Below are positions 46,944-56,740 of a DNA stretch of 64,000 nt, piece by piece; positions within the stretch are counted from its first letter, which is position 1, and every line of letters begins with the position of its first letter. The notes under the pieces are model-generated. The model was not told the DNA's origin. It saw nothing but the letters and a program-made list of their open reading frames with translations, and did not search any database. The position numbers and the translations under genes are program-made. Source of the stretch: Niabella agricola (GTDB taxonomy: Bacteria > Bacteroidota > Bacteroidia > Chitinophagales > Chitinophagaceae); the NCBI RefSeq assembly GCF_021538615.1, contig NZ_JAJHIZ010000002.1, positions 992,001-1,056,000 of the forward strand, read 5' to 3'.

Positions 46944-47223
46944 CATTTTAGGCCGGTCAAGTTTTCTCATTCTTTACGCTTTCTACCGCATTTTCTAACA
47001 GAAAAATAACAGGACAGACTTTTTTCCCCTTACCAATGCATTGTCTTCATCACAGGTTTATTTACTGTTGCCTTCCATATAGTTTTGTAAAGAAACAGAC
47101 AAATACACCCCGCAGTAGTACGGATTTATACCTTCGTAGTAACTATCAATTTTTTACAATCAAAGGCCTCCCCTTGCGCAGATGAGTCCGCCATATCTAT
47201 GTCGACAACCGACTCTTAACGCA

Positions 47224-48939
47224 TCAATGAGAATCGCGGTTAATTTTACTGCCCGACATCCCTCTTAAAAAGTCAAAATCAGCTCCTAAATGTGCCTGCT
47301 CCACGTGCTTCTGATACAAATGAACATATCCCCGTTCCTCAACCCGATTGGTCTGCTGTTTCGCCGCCAAACGCAATTCTATTTCCTGGCCAGGTATCTC
47401 TACATTTAGCGACCTGTTGGCTACATCAAGCGATATAATATCGCCGTCTTCTATGATACTAAGCACGCCGCCAACTGCTGCCTCCGGAGACACATGTAAC
47501 ACGACTGTTCCAAAACTGGTGCCGCTCATTCTTCCGTCAGAAATTCTTACCAAATCTGTCACGCCCTTTTCTAACAATTTTTTAGGTATAGCCATATTAC
47601 CTACTTCAGGCATCCCAGGATACCCCTTGGGGCCAACATTTTTTAATACAAGTACACTTGTTTCATCCACATCAAGATCGGGATCGTCGATCCGGGCCTT
47701 ATAATCCTCTATGTTTTCAAAAACAACCGCTTTACCGGTATGCTTCAGAAGCGCATTAGTAGCTGCCGAGGGCTTGATAACAGCCCCATCCTTACAGATA
47801 TTGCCCTTTAATACAATAATCCCCGACACCGGATTAAACGGCCTTTCGACGCAAGTAATTACATCTCTATTATAACATTCTGCCTGTTTAATATTCTCCC
47901 CAACCGATTTTCCGCTAACCGTCATACAATCACGATGCAGCATGGACTTCAATTCTTTCATAACTGCAGGGATACCACCCGCATAATATAAATCCTCCAT
48001 AAAATACCTTCCTGAGGGCTGAAGATTTGCGATCAACGGGATTTTTGAGCTAACGACTTCGAAGTCTTCCAAAGAAATCCCCACCTCTACTCTTCCTGCA
48101 ATTGCCAGTAGATGAATAACAAAATTTGTAGACCCCCCAATAGCAGCATTCGTGATCATTGAATTCTCAAACGCTTCCCGCGTCAGGATATCAGAAAGTT
48201 TCAGATTTTCTCTAACCATTTCCACAATACGCATACCTGACAAATGAGCAAGCACTTTTCTTCTGGAATCTGCGGCCGGAATTGCCGCGTTGTCAGGCAA
48301 GGAAAGGCCTAAGGACTCAACCATGCTGGCCATTGTGGAAGCCGTTCCCATAACAGCACAATGCCCCCTGCTTCTACACATACAGGCTTCCGCTACTGAA
48401 AGTTCCTCCTGTGTCATTTTCCCGGCCCTGTGGGCTTCGCTGAATCTCCAAACATCAGAAGTGCCAATATCCGTTCCCTTATACTTCCCGGTTAACATAG
48501 CCCCCCCGGAAACAACGATAGTGGGTAAGTTTACACTGCAAGCCCCCATCACCAATGCCGGAGTGGTCTTATCACAGCCACATAACAACACCACACCATC
48601 AACCGGGTTAGCCCGTATCGATTCCTCTACGTCCATACTTACCAGATTACGATATAGCATGGCTGTAGGCTTCATCAACGTTTCCCCCAACGACATAACC
48701 GGAAACTCCACCGGAAAACCACCGGCCTCATATATACCGTGTTTCACTGATTCTGCCAATTCCCTGAAATGTGCGTTACAGGGAGTAAGCTCCGACCATG
48801 TATTACAAATACCAATTACCGGCTTCGCCTCAAATTCATGCGCGGGGATTCCTTGATTTTTCATCCACGCTCGGTAAATAAAGCCATCCTTACCTTTTCT
48901 TCCAAACCAATCTTCGCTTCTTAGTTTTAAATTTTTCAT
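47224..48939 (-). CDS. IlvD/Edd-family sugar-acid dehydratase (intact)
   Basis: 571 residues from the ATG at 48939 (MKNLKLRSEDWFGRKGKDG). The [2Fe-2S] cysteines are Cys45 (GICNTWSE), Cys122 (LLCGCDKTTP) and Cys194 (GHCAVMGTASTM). SDGRMSGTSFGTVVLHVSPE and LVLKNVGPKGYPGMPEVGN are strongly conserved. The N-terminus SEDWFGRKGKDGFIYRAWM marks the pentonate/hexonate subgroup rather than biosynthetic dihydroxy-acid dehydratase. It dehydrates an aldonic acid to a 2-keto-3-deoxy acid. It lies 13 bp after the symporter gene in one operon and is the intact relative of the frameshifted copy at 18501-20170. Confidence 0.9.
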   Translation of the reverse strand: MKNLKLRSEDWFGRKGKDGFIYRAWMKNQGIPAHEFEAKPVIGICNTWSELTPCNAHFRELAESVKHGIYEAGGFPVEFPVMSLGETLMKPTAMLYRNLVSMDVEESIRANPVDGVVLLCGCDKTTPALVMGACSVNLPTIVVSGGAMLTGKYKGTDIGTSDVWRFSEAHRAGKMTQEELSVAEACMCRSRGHCAVMGTASTMASMVESLGLSLPDNAAIPAADSRRKVLAHLSGMRIVEMVRENLKLSDILTREAFENSMITNAAIGGSTNFVIHLLAIAGRVEVGISLEDFEVVSSKIPLIANLQPSGRYFMEDLYYAGGIPAVMKELKSMLHRDCMTVSGKSVGENIKQAECYNRDVITCVERPFNPVSGIIVLKGNICKDGAVIKPSAATNALLKHTGKAVVFENIEDYKARIDDPDLDVDETSVLVLKNVGPKGYPGMPEVGNMAIPKKLLEKGVTDLVRISDGRMSGTSFGTVVLHVSPEAAVGGVLSIIEDGDIISLDVANRSLNVEIPGQEIELRLAAKQQTNRVEERGYVHLYQKHVEQAHLGADFDFLRGMSGSKINRDSH

Positions 48940-48952
48940 ATTTATTTTTTTA

Positions 48953-50623
48953 TTACCAGAATAAAACAAACAGCGCAGCTAGAAGACCGATCACCAATAT
49001 AGAACCAATAGCAAACCCCTGGGTAACTCTAAACATTCCGATATTGAAACGCCATTCCCTCTCAACGTCCTCCTCTTCCCGGCCTCCCAGGCTTATAATA
49101 ACCATACTAATAAGACAAATGACAAAAACAATAAACATACGATCCAAAAAAGGAATTTCGTAAATACCTTCAGTATTAGCTACTGACCATCCCCATTTGT
49201 GGAGAAAAAACAAATCCATCACCAATGGCAAAGCCTTTAGCAATATAGCAAGCATAAAACCACCTACGATGGCAAACATGGCAGCACCAGCTGTCGCGCG
49301 TTTCCAGAAAAAGCCCAAAACAAACGTGGCCAATATTCCGGGCGAGACAAAGCCTGTGTATTCCTGGATATATTGAAACCCTCCCTTTTTGTCGATGCCA
49401 AGATGAGGCGCTATAAATACAGCAATCAGCATTGCTGCCACCAGCGTTATTTTTCCGGTTAATACCAGCGTTTTATCATCGGCCTGCCTGTTAAAAACTT
49501 TATGATAGACATCCAGGGTGAAAATGGTAGCTATACTATTGACTTTACCGGCAAGAGAAGCCACGACCGCCGCTGTGAGCGCTGCAAATGAAAGCCCCTT
49601 AAGCCCTTGGGGCAATAGATTTAACAAAACGGGATATGCCTGATCAGGGTTCGCATCTCCCCCATTTATCATAGAGCTATGTAACAGGTTTTGTTTAAAC
49701 AAAACAAAAGCCGCGATCCCGGGCAACACCACAATTAAAGGCATTAACAATTTTAAAAAAGAAGCAAATAAAATGCCATTACGGGCGGTTTTTAAATCGG
49801 CGCCAAGCGCCCGTTGGGTAATATACTGATTACATCCCCAATAATTCATATTTGCGATCCATAATCCCCCAATAAGCACCGAGAGTCCCGGCAAGTCCAT
49901 GTAATTTGGATTTGTCTGGTCAAAAATCATATGAAAATGATCAGGGGCTTGCTGTTTGAGAATAGATAACCCATTCCATATTCCGGAGCTTCCGTTATGA
50001 GAAGCAACAAGATTCAGGGCGATACCTGTAGTTACGAGCCCTCCGAAAATCAGGAAAAATACCTGTATTACATCCGTATAGCCGATAACCTGCATGCCGC
50101 CGAGCGCAATACCAATGGCAAATATGGCCAGGCCCACCATGCATATATTTATGTTAATCCCTGAGATGCTGTTTATAGCCAGCGCTCCCAAATAAAGGAT
50201 TGACGTTAGATTAACCACTACATACAACAATAACCAAAACACAGCCATAACCATTGCAACAGTATTATTATAGCGCCTGCTTAAAAACTGTGGCATTGTA
50301 TAGATCTTATTTTTTAAATATACTGGTATAAAAAAAATAGCCACTACGATAAGTGTCAAAGCGGACATCCACTCGTAAGAAGCGATCGCAAGGCCCATCT
50401 TAAAACCTGCCCCGCTCATACCTATAAATTGCTCGGCTGAAATATTGGAAGCTATTAATGAGGCGCCGATGGCCCACCAGGTAAGAGACCCTTCCGCGAG
50501 AAAATAGTCCCGGACGCCATACCTTGTCATTTGTTTCTTACGGTAAACTCCAATACCATAAAGCGCTACAAGTAAAAAATATACTAAAAAAATAATATAA
50601 TCTACAACAGATAGTACGCCCAT
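48953..50623 (-). CDS. Sodium:solute symporter (SSS family, sugar type)
   Basis: 556 residues with ~14 hydrophobic segments. It has SGLT-type signatures RDYFLAEGSLTWWAIGASL, SNISAEQFIGMSGAG, YWGCNQYITQRALGA and LTAAVVASLAGKVNSIATIF. Such proteins import monosaccharides or sugar acids with sodium across the inner membrane. It is the first gene of the symporter-dehydratase operon and is divergent from the AraC regulator, so it probably brings in the sugar freed by the PUL enzymes. Confidence 0.9.
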   Translation of the reverse strand: MGVLSVVDYIIFLVYFLLVALYGIGVYRKKQMTRYGVRDYFLAEGSLTWWAIGASLIASNISAEQFIGMSGAGFKMGLAIASYEWMSALTLIVVAIFFIPVYLKNKIYTMPQFLSRRYNNTVAMVMAVFWLLLYVVVNLTSILYLGALAINSISGININICMVGLAIFAIGIALGGMQVIGYTDVIQVFFLIFGGLVTTGIALNLVASHNGSSGIWNGLSILKQQAPDHFHMIFDQTNPNYMDLPGLSVLIGGLWIANMNYWGCNQYITQRALGADLKTARNGILFASFLKLLMPLIVVLPGIAAFVLFKQNLLHSSMINGGDANPDQAYPVLLNLLPQGLKGLSFAALTAAVVASLAGKVNSIATIFTLDVYHKVFNRQADDKTLVLTGKITLVAAMLIAVFIAPHLGIDKKGGFQYIQEYTGFVSPGILATFVLGFFWKRATAGAAMFAIVGGFMLAILLKALPLVMDLFFLHKWGWSVANTEGIYEIPFLDRMFIVFVICLISMVIISLGGREEEDVEREWRFNIGMFRVTQGFAIGSILVIGLLAALFVLFW

Positions 50624-50857
50624 AACCTATTAATTAATTAATTAAATCCATTGCCTTTTTATGTGTCTTCATAAACCTGTATCATCATTTTTTTTATACC
50701 ATCCTTCCTTGATGGTCCAAACCCAGGAGCGCACCGCGTCAAATATTTGTTTCTCTCCATGCGGTGCATTTCATTTTTTACTATTTTAGTTCAATCGAAA
50801 ACATTCACCATCAAGCCATGCTTTTTTTTTAATCATACAACCAACAGCTTTCAATTA
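50624..50857. promoter_or_regulatory. Divergent regulatory gap between symporter operon and AraC gene
   Basis: Contains a TTAATTAATTAATTAA tract next to the symporter start. Two inverted pairs are present: CTTGATGGT (50708-50716) with ACCATCAAG (50807-50815), and GCACCGC (50731-50737) with GCGGTGC (50761-50767). These are candidate AraC binding sites. Confidence 0.45.
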
Positions 50858-51724
50858 ATGAGACCGCAACTTCATAAATTACCCACAGACCCTGATTCCA
50901 GCTTTATCTTCAGAGAATTGAAGCTAAATCACTTCCCGCATCCATGGCATTTTCATAAGGAGTTTGAACTCGTACTAATCGATAAAAGCTCCGGTACCCG
51001 CTTTATTGGTGATAATGTTGGTCGTTTCAACGATGGAGACTTATGCCTGATCGGCCCTTACATACCCCATTTATACCGGAACGATGAAATTTTTTATCAT
51101 TCCAAAAAGAAGTTAACAGCTCAATCCATTTTTATTCATTTTACGGAAGATTCCTTAAGCAAGGACTTCTTTGAATTGCCGGAAATGAAAGTGGTGCAAA
51201 CACTGCTGGCCAAATCATCACAAGTTGTTGAAATTCATGGACAAACAAAAATCAAGGCAACCAAGCTCCTCTACGAAATGCGAAATGATCCTCCGGTTAA
51301 ACGCCTGCTAAAATTTATCGAATTACTGATCACACTAGGTGAAAGCAATGAATCCACAACTTTGCTGACGTTTAATTTTTCAACTCTTCCCAAAAGCGGC
51401 AGCGAAAGGATCAACACCGCGCTTCAGTTTATTTTAAAGAATTTCAGGAGTGAAGTATCCATTGCCGGTATTGCAGGGCAGCTCAACATGAGCGTACCCG
51501 CCTTCTCCCGGTATTTCAAAAATCACACACGTAAAACCTTTACCGATTACGTTACAGAAGTACGAATCGGCTACGCTTGTAAACTGCTAATCGAAAACAG
51601 TCTAAGCATATCGGAAATTGGTTACAAAAGCGGCTTCGAAAATCTTTCAAATTTCTACCGGCACTTCAAAAAGGTGAAAAATATGGTCCCGAAAGACTAT
51701 CGCAAACAGTTTTTGTCCAACTAG
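50858..51724 (+). CDS. AraC-family regulator of the PUL/sugar-acid locus
   Basis: 288 residues from the ATG at 50858 (MRPQLHKLPTDPDSSFIF); a longer in-frame start at 50747 adds non-conserved residues. The cupin sensing half shows FPHPWHFHKEFELVLI and GDLCLIGPYIPHLYRN, as in sugar-responsive AraC proteins. The HTH pair is VSIAGIAGQLNMSVPAFSRY and ISEIGYKSGFENLSNFYRHF. It is divergent from the symporter operon and ends 12 bp from the convergent SDR gene, so it is the only visible local regulator of the locus; no hybrid two-component sensor or ECF sigma factor is in view. Confidence 0.9.
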   Translation: MRPQLHKLPTDPDSSFIFRELKLNHFPHPWHFHKEFELVLIDKSSGTRFIGDNVGRFNDGDLCLIGPYIPHLYRNDEIFYHSKKKLTAQSIFIHFTEDSLSKDFFELPEMKVVQTLLAKSSQVVEIHGQTKIKATKLLYEMRNDPPVKRLLKFIELLITLGESNESTTLLTFNFSTLPKSGSERINTALQFILKNFRSEVSIAGIAGQLNMSVPAFSRYFKNHTRKTFTDYVTEVRIGYACKLLIENSLSISEIGYKSGFENLSNFYRHFKKVKNMVPKDYRKQFLSN

Positions 51725-51736
51725 AAATCACTCCGT

Positions 51737-52489
<753 letters not shown>

Positions 52490-52502
52490 TTTGTTTCAAT
52501 TA

Positions 52503-53258
52503 TTAAAAAGTAGCCCTCCCGCCCGAAATATCAAAAATAAACCCTGTATTAAAACTCGACTCTTTTGATACAATCCAAGCGGAAATGGCGGCAACCTCTT
52601 CTACCGTTCCCAACCTTTTCATGGGAATTTTACTTGTCATATAGGACAATTGCTCTGGTGAAGTATGCTCATTCATCCCCGTTTTAATTACTGCAGGAGC
52701 CAGTCCATTCACAGTAATTCCTGTTGTAGCAAACTCTTTACCAACCCCTTTAACCAAGCCCATCACTGCCGATTTGGAAGAGGCATAACCGCACATTCCC
52801 GGATTACCTTCCTTACCGCCAATAGAGGAAAGCAATAGAATTCTACCATAATTATTTCGCTCCATCAACTTAATGGCATACTTCGTCAGTAAAAATGCCC
52901 CCCTCAAATTCACCCGACACACCTTATCAAAATCTTCTGTGCAATAGTCTGTCACGCTTGTGCTTGTTGGGCCTACAATTCCTGCGCAATTTATCATAAT
53001 ATCCAATTTTCCAAACTCTTTCCAAACTCCTTCCATTGCTTTCGCCACCGGCTCCTCCTCACCAACATCCACCACATAGCCTCTCACACAGACTCCCTGC
53101 CTTTGGAGTTCTTCAACGGTCCTGCACAATAATTGTTCATTAAGATCAAAGAGTATAACACGGCAACCTTCTTTTCCTAGTCTTAAGCCTATCGCTTTTC
53201 CGATACCCTCAGCACCGCCAGTTACTACAGCAACCTGGCTATCAAATCTGTTTTTCAT
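52503..53258 (-). CDS. SDR oxidoreductase, candidate sugar or 2-keto-3-deoxy-acid dehydrogenase
   Basis: 251 residues from the ATG at 53258 (MKNRFDSQVAVVTGGAEGIG). It has the cofactor motif TGGAEGIG, an Asp (LFDLNEQ) ending the second strand that favours NAD, the NCAG motif, Ser in LLSSIGG, and YASSKSAVMG with Tyr and Lys. It starts 10 bp after the FAH gene and is followed 13 bp later by the amber-containing SDR. In pathways with SMP-30 and FAH partners, such SDRs oxidise the sugar at C1 or the 2-keto-3-deoxy acid at C4. Which of the two applies is not decided by sequence. Confidence 0.85.
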   Translation of the reverse strand: MKNRFDSQVAVVTGGAEGIGKAIGLRLGKEGCRVILFDLNEQLLCRTVEELQRQGVCVRGYVVDVGEEEPVAKAMEGVWKEFGKLDIMINCAGIVGPTSTSVTDYCTEDFDKVCRVNLRGAFLLTKYAIKLMERNNYGRILLLSSIGGKEGNPGMCGYASSKSAVMGLVKGVGKEFATTGITVNGLAPAVIKTGMNEHTSPEQLSYMTSKIPMKRLGTVEEVAAISAWIVSKESSFNTGFIFDISGGRATF

Positions 53259-53268
53259 TTCTTTAAAT

Positions 53269-54117
53269 TTACGCTTTCTGACATACTTGTTTTTGCATAC
53301 CCAAACCATCAATGGATAATTCCACAACATCGCCTGGTATTAAATATCGGGCAGGAGTCATTCCTAATCCAACACCGGGAGGCGTTCCGGTCAAAATGAG
53401 ATCGCCCGCTTCCAGCGTCATAAACTGAGTAAGATAATGAATAATAAAGTTTACATTAAATATCATTTTACCAGTATTGCCCTTTTGTAATTCCTTTCCG
53501 TTTACCCGCAGGGACATTGATAAATCATCAAGATCACTGATTGCATCCCTGGTAAGTAAAAATGGCCCGGTCGGGCTGAAATTGTCACAGGATTTCCCTT
53601 TAGTCCATTGTCCGCCCCTTTCAAGCTGAAAAGCTCTTTCTGAAACATCATTTACGATACAGTAACCGGCAATGTGCGCCTCAACACTGCATATGTCATC
53701 CAAATACCGGGCATTTTTTCCGATTACAACACCGAGTTCAATTTCCCAATCGGTTTTCTCGCTATTTCTGGGAATAAGAATCGGATCATACGGCCCCACC
53801 ACTGTATTAGCGGCCTTTTGAAACACTATAGGTTCCTGCGGAATTGACATGCCCGATTCCTCAGCATGATCAGAATAATTAAGACCAATACACAAAACCT
53901 TTCCCGGTCTTGCAATACAGGAAGCCCATCTCGCATTTTGGGGCACGACCGGAAATCGGGAATAATCCGCGACACCCAGAAGCGTTTCAAAACCTCCGTC
54001 TTGAAAAAATGAATAATTCCAATCTTTGTAAACAGAAGAGAGATCTCTTCTTACATTTTCTCCATCAAGTATTCCAGGCATCTCGCTGCCCGGTTCGCCA
54101 AATCTGATCAGCTTCAT
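53269..54117 (-). CDS. Fumarylacetoacetate hydrolase-family protein, candidate 2,4-diketo-3-deoxy-acid hydrolase
   Basis: 282 residues from the ATG at 54117 (MKLIRFGEPGSEMPGIL). It shows the catalytic His84 region GLNYSDHAEESG, metal ligands in DWEIELGVVIG (Glu125, Glu127) and NDVSERAFQ, and GTPPGVGLG. This subgroup includes enzymes that split 2,4-diketo-3-deoxy-L-fuconate, or the pentose equivalents, into pyruvate and a hydroxyacid. It lies between SMP-30 and the SDRs with 10-bp spacings, a single operon. The exact substrate is inference from context. Confidence 0.85.
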   Translation of the reverse strand: MKLIRFGEPGSEMPGILDGENVRRDLSSVYKDWNYSFFQDGGFETLLGVADYSRFPVVPQNARWASCIARPGKVLCIGLNYSDHAEESGMSIPQEPIVFQKAANTVVGPYDPILIPRNSEKTDWEIELGVVIGKNARYLDDICSVEAHIAGYCIVNDVSERAFQLERGGQWTKGKSCDNFSPTGPFLLTRDAISDLDDLSMSLRVNGKELQKGNTGKMIFNVNFIIHYLTQFMTLEAGDLILTGTPPGVGLGMTPARYLIPGDVVELSIDGLGMQKQVCQKA

Positions 54118-54127
54118 ATTATAAATT

Positions 54128-55000
54128 TTATCTTTTAAACCGGTATCCATTTAGGCCCTTAGCTCCGCAATCCTGCACAACAAATAACGATCCTGCAAGA
54201 GGCTGCTTCTTTAGTTCTTCTTCGGTCAACCCCGCTTTGGCAGTTGTAATATATAAATCCGTAAGCGCAGCTCCTCCAAATGTGCAGGAGGTTACCCTGG
54301 CAACCGGAAGTGAGATAGAACAGACCATCTTGCCCGTACCAGGATCGTATCTTGCAACCTTCCACCCATCCCATAAGGCGATCCACAACATTCCCTCCGT
54401 ATCAATGGCCATACCATCCGGGTAACCATCTGTTGGACAAATGCTAAATGCGATTCTTGGATCCGTTATTTGTCCGGAAACAATATCATAGTAATAGGAC
54501 ATGATATTTAATGTAGGCGTGTCAATAAAATAGAATCTATGTAACCTGATATCCCATGCCATTCCATTGGGGATCGTAAGTCCATGCATTATTTCCTTGA
54601 ACACAAACCGATCGTTCATTGTATATAAACAACCCACACCAGGCTGTTCATCATCACTCATGCCACCTATCCAAAAATGTCCCAAAGGATCACATTTGCC
54701 GTCATTAAACCGAAACTTCAAAATCTCGTGTTCCGGCAGTTGTCCTTTTTGCGGTTTACCGGTAATTTCATTCAGCAAAACCACTCCGTCATCTTTTGCA
54801 ACAAGTAACTGATCGTCTTCACACAGCGCAACGGCTCCCACCCGACCACCAAAATTAGTTGACTTAAACTGCGACATCCGGGCATTCCACTGATGAACCG
54901 CCCCATTCCTGATATCTACCCAATATAATATCTGTCGGCGCTCGTCCCATAGTGGCCCCTCCCCTAATACAGATTGATGTTTACAGACAACTTTGACCAT
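54128..55000 (-). CDS. SMP-30/gluconolactonase-family lactonase
   Basis: 290 residues, a six-bladed propeller. Metal ligands are Glu14 (SVLGEGPLWDERR), Asn in FNDGKCDPLGHFWIG, Asn in IPNGMAWD and Asp in YPDGMAIDTEG. These enzymes open sugar lactones made by sugar dehydrogenases. It stands between GH20 and FAH in the operon, 10 bp before FAH, and supplies the lactone-opening step of the proposed pathway. It has no signal peptide, so acts in the cytoplasm. Confidence 0.9.
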   Translation of the reverse strand: MVKVVCKHQSVLGEGPLWDERRQILYWVDIRNGAVHQWNARMSQFKSTNFGGRVGAVALCEDDQLLVAKDDGVVLLNEITGKPQKGQLPEHEILKFRFNDGKCDPLGHFWIGGMSDDEQPGVGCLYTMNDRFVFKEIMHGLTIPNGMAWDIRLHRFYFIDTPTLNIMSYYYDIVSGQITDPRIAFSICPTDGYPDGMAIDTEGMLWIALWDGWKVARYDPGTGKMVCSISLPVARVTSCTFGGAALTDLYITTAKAGLTEEELKKQPLAGSLFVVQDCGAKGLNGYRFKR

Positions 55001-55082
55001 CGATAAAAGCCTTTACGTTCCTGAATATATTATTAAAACCATTAGCCTGCTACGCCGACATTGCACGGGATCTGCATACTCT

Positions 55083-56702
55083 TTACATATCGGCGAAATA
55101 AATCCCCTTGCGGGCCCACCTTGTTTTGGCAATTTGTAATCTTTGCCGAAACCCCTCGTAGTTTTTTTGAGCAATCCTCGTCCAACCGACTTCCGCATAA
55201 GCTGCAATTCTGGGAAAAATCATATACTGCATTTGTCCAACAGCAGGAATCCATTCACCCCACATCTGGCATCCCAACCCCAATATTTTTTTTTCCAGCC
55301 GCTCATCAAAACCCTTTGGAACGGGATCAAATGCATATGCCCTTGACAAGGGAATTTGCTCATAGTCGTAATCCAGATAGGTATCATTGCTGTACGCATT
55401 CACAATATCATACCCTTTAGCAGCAGCATCTCTTAGCAAAGCTGTATCTCCTGTCCAAAAATGCACAATCGGATTACCGGAAAGCGACAATGTGGATTTC
55501 GCGTCTGAGGCCGCGACATAATCATGTACTCTATGCCCCAATAACTCATTCCAACCCATCGCCCGAACGCCTCTTTGCTTCAAATACACAATAATACGGT
55601 TCATAAAAAACATTTGCAGCTCGCCTGTTGTGTTTAGCTGGTTTTCCTGCATATAGGCACGCACAGCAGCAGATTCCTTCCAGAAATTTTGCAATGCCTC
55701 GTCTCCTCCGATATGAATAATTTTTGAAGGGAACAAGTTCGTCACTTCATCCAAAACATCCGTTAAGAATTCAAAAACGCGCGGATCGCTCACGTCATAA
55801 ATGTCCATTTTTTGAAAAAAGGTTGTGGGCATTTCAAATTTCTTTTTTGTAGTGCCCAAAAAAGGATAAGAAACAATGGCTGCCGAGCCATGTCCAGGCA
55901 TCTCGATTTCCGGAATAACGGTAATATGCCGCTCCTGGGCATATCGTATAATTTCGCGGATATCGTCCTGCGTATAAAACCCCTGATGGACTTCACCGGA
56001 TTGAATCGGGCTTTTCCACTTTAACGGCCCGATCTGAGAGGATCTTCTTACGGCCCCCACCTGCGTCAACCGGGGGTACTTCTTAATTTCAATTCTCCAC
56101 CCTTCGTCATTAACCAGATGCCAATGAAAGACGTTCATTTTCAGCAATGCCATTTCATCCAGCAGCACTTTCACCCGCTCCTTGCCTTTAAAATACCGGG
56201 CTTCATCCAGCATAAAGGCCCTCCAGCCAAACCGGGGTTTATCATTTATTTCAATACCCTGGACCCATACAGCAGCCCCTTGCCCGCCTATTGGTAACTG
56301 TTCAGGAAGTATTTGATATAAACTTTGCAGGCCGTAAAACCATCCGGCATCGCCAGACGCGACGATCCGAATGCCACTGGCATCGATTTTGAGCCGATAC
56401 TGTTCCTTCAAAAAGTCCGGGTCCTGTTCAAACCAAATTGCTTTTCTTATACCTTTACTTCCAACAACCTTTTTAAGATCAATGCCGTATCGCTTCTTTA
56501 TAAACGTTTTTAATCGCTCCACGGATGTATCGGACCGGCCACCGGCGCCCGCGATGACCGGCACATTTTTATCAATTAAAAAGCCCTCCGGGCTGCTGAT
56601 ACATTCATTGGGTAACGGAATAATGGTAATATCCCGGGCGCCGGTATTAAAAACAATAAAAAGTAAACTACATAAAATCACAATACCTTTTCTTATCAAC
56701 AT
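55083..56702 (-). CDS. GH20 beta-N-acetylhexosaminidase, secreted
   Basis: 539 residues with a signal peptide (MLIRKGIVILCSLLFIVFNTG). The GH20b alpha/beta domain comes first (~25-150), then the TIM barrel from WRAFMLDEARYFKGKE, with FHWHLVNDEGWRIEI, EIEMPGHGSAAI and the catalytic pair Asp334-Glu335 in IIHIGGDEAL. WGEWIP follows late in the barrel. It removes terminal beta-linked GlcNAc or GalNAc. It lies at the glycan-degrading end of the operon, 82 bp before SMP-30, so the target probably carries amino sugars in addition to the sugar oxidised downstream. Confidence 0.93.
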   Translation of the reverse strand: MLIRKGIVILCSLLFIVFNTGARDITIIPLPNECISSPEGFLIDKNVPVIAGAGGRSDTSVERLKTFIKKRYGIDLKKVVGSKGIRKAIWFEQDPDFLKEQYRLKIDASGIRIVASGDAGWFYGLQSLYQILPEQLPIGGQGAAVWVQGIEINDKPRFGWRAFMLDEARYFKGKERVKVLLDEMALLKMNVFHWHLVNDEGWRIEIKKYPRLTQVGAVRRSSQIGPLKWKSPIQSGEVHQGFYTQDDIREIIRYAQERHITVIPEIEMPGHGSAAIVSYPFLGTTKKKFEMPTTFFQKMDIYDVSDPRVFEFLTDVLDEVTNLFPSKIIHIGGDEALQNFWKESAAVRAYMQENQLNTTGELQMFFMNRIIVYLKQRGVRAMGWNELLGHRVHDYVAASDAKSTLSLSGNPIVHFWTGDTALLRDAAAKGYDIVNAYSNDTYLDYDYEQIPLSRAYAFDPVPKGFDERLEKKILGLGCQMWGEWIPAVGQMQYMIFPRIAAYAEVGWTRIAQKNYEGFRQRLQIAKTRWARKGIYFADM

Positions 56703-56740
56703 GGTTTCTTATTTTATACTTTCATTTTTCTCATAGGCCC

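Noticed and set aside
47224..48939. Biosynthetic dihydroxy-acid dehydratase for branched-chain amino acids
   Set aside because: The N-terminal motif, a symporter partner and the SMP-30/FAH/SDR context all fit a sugar-acid dehydratase, and no other ilv or leu gene is near.
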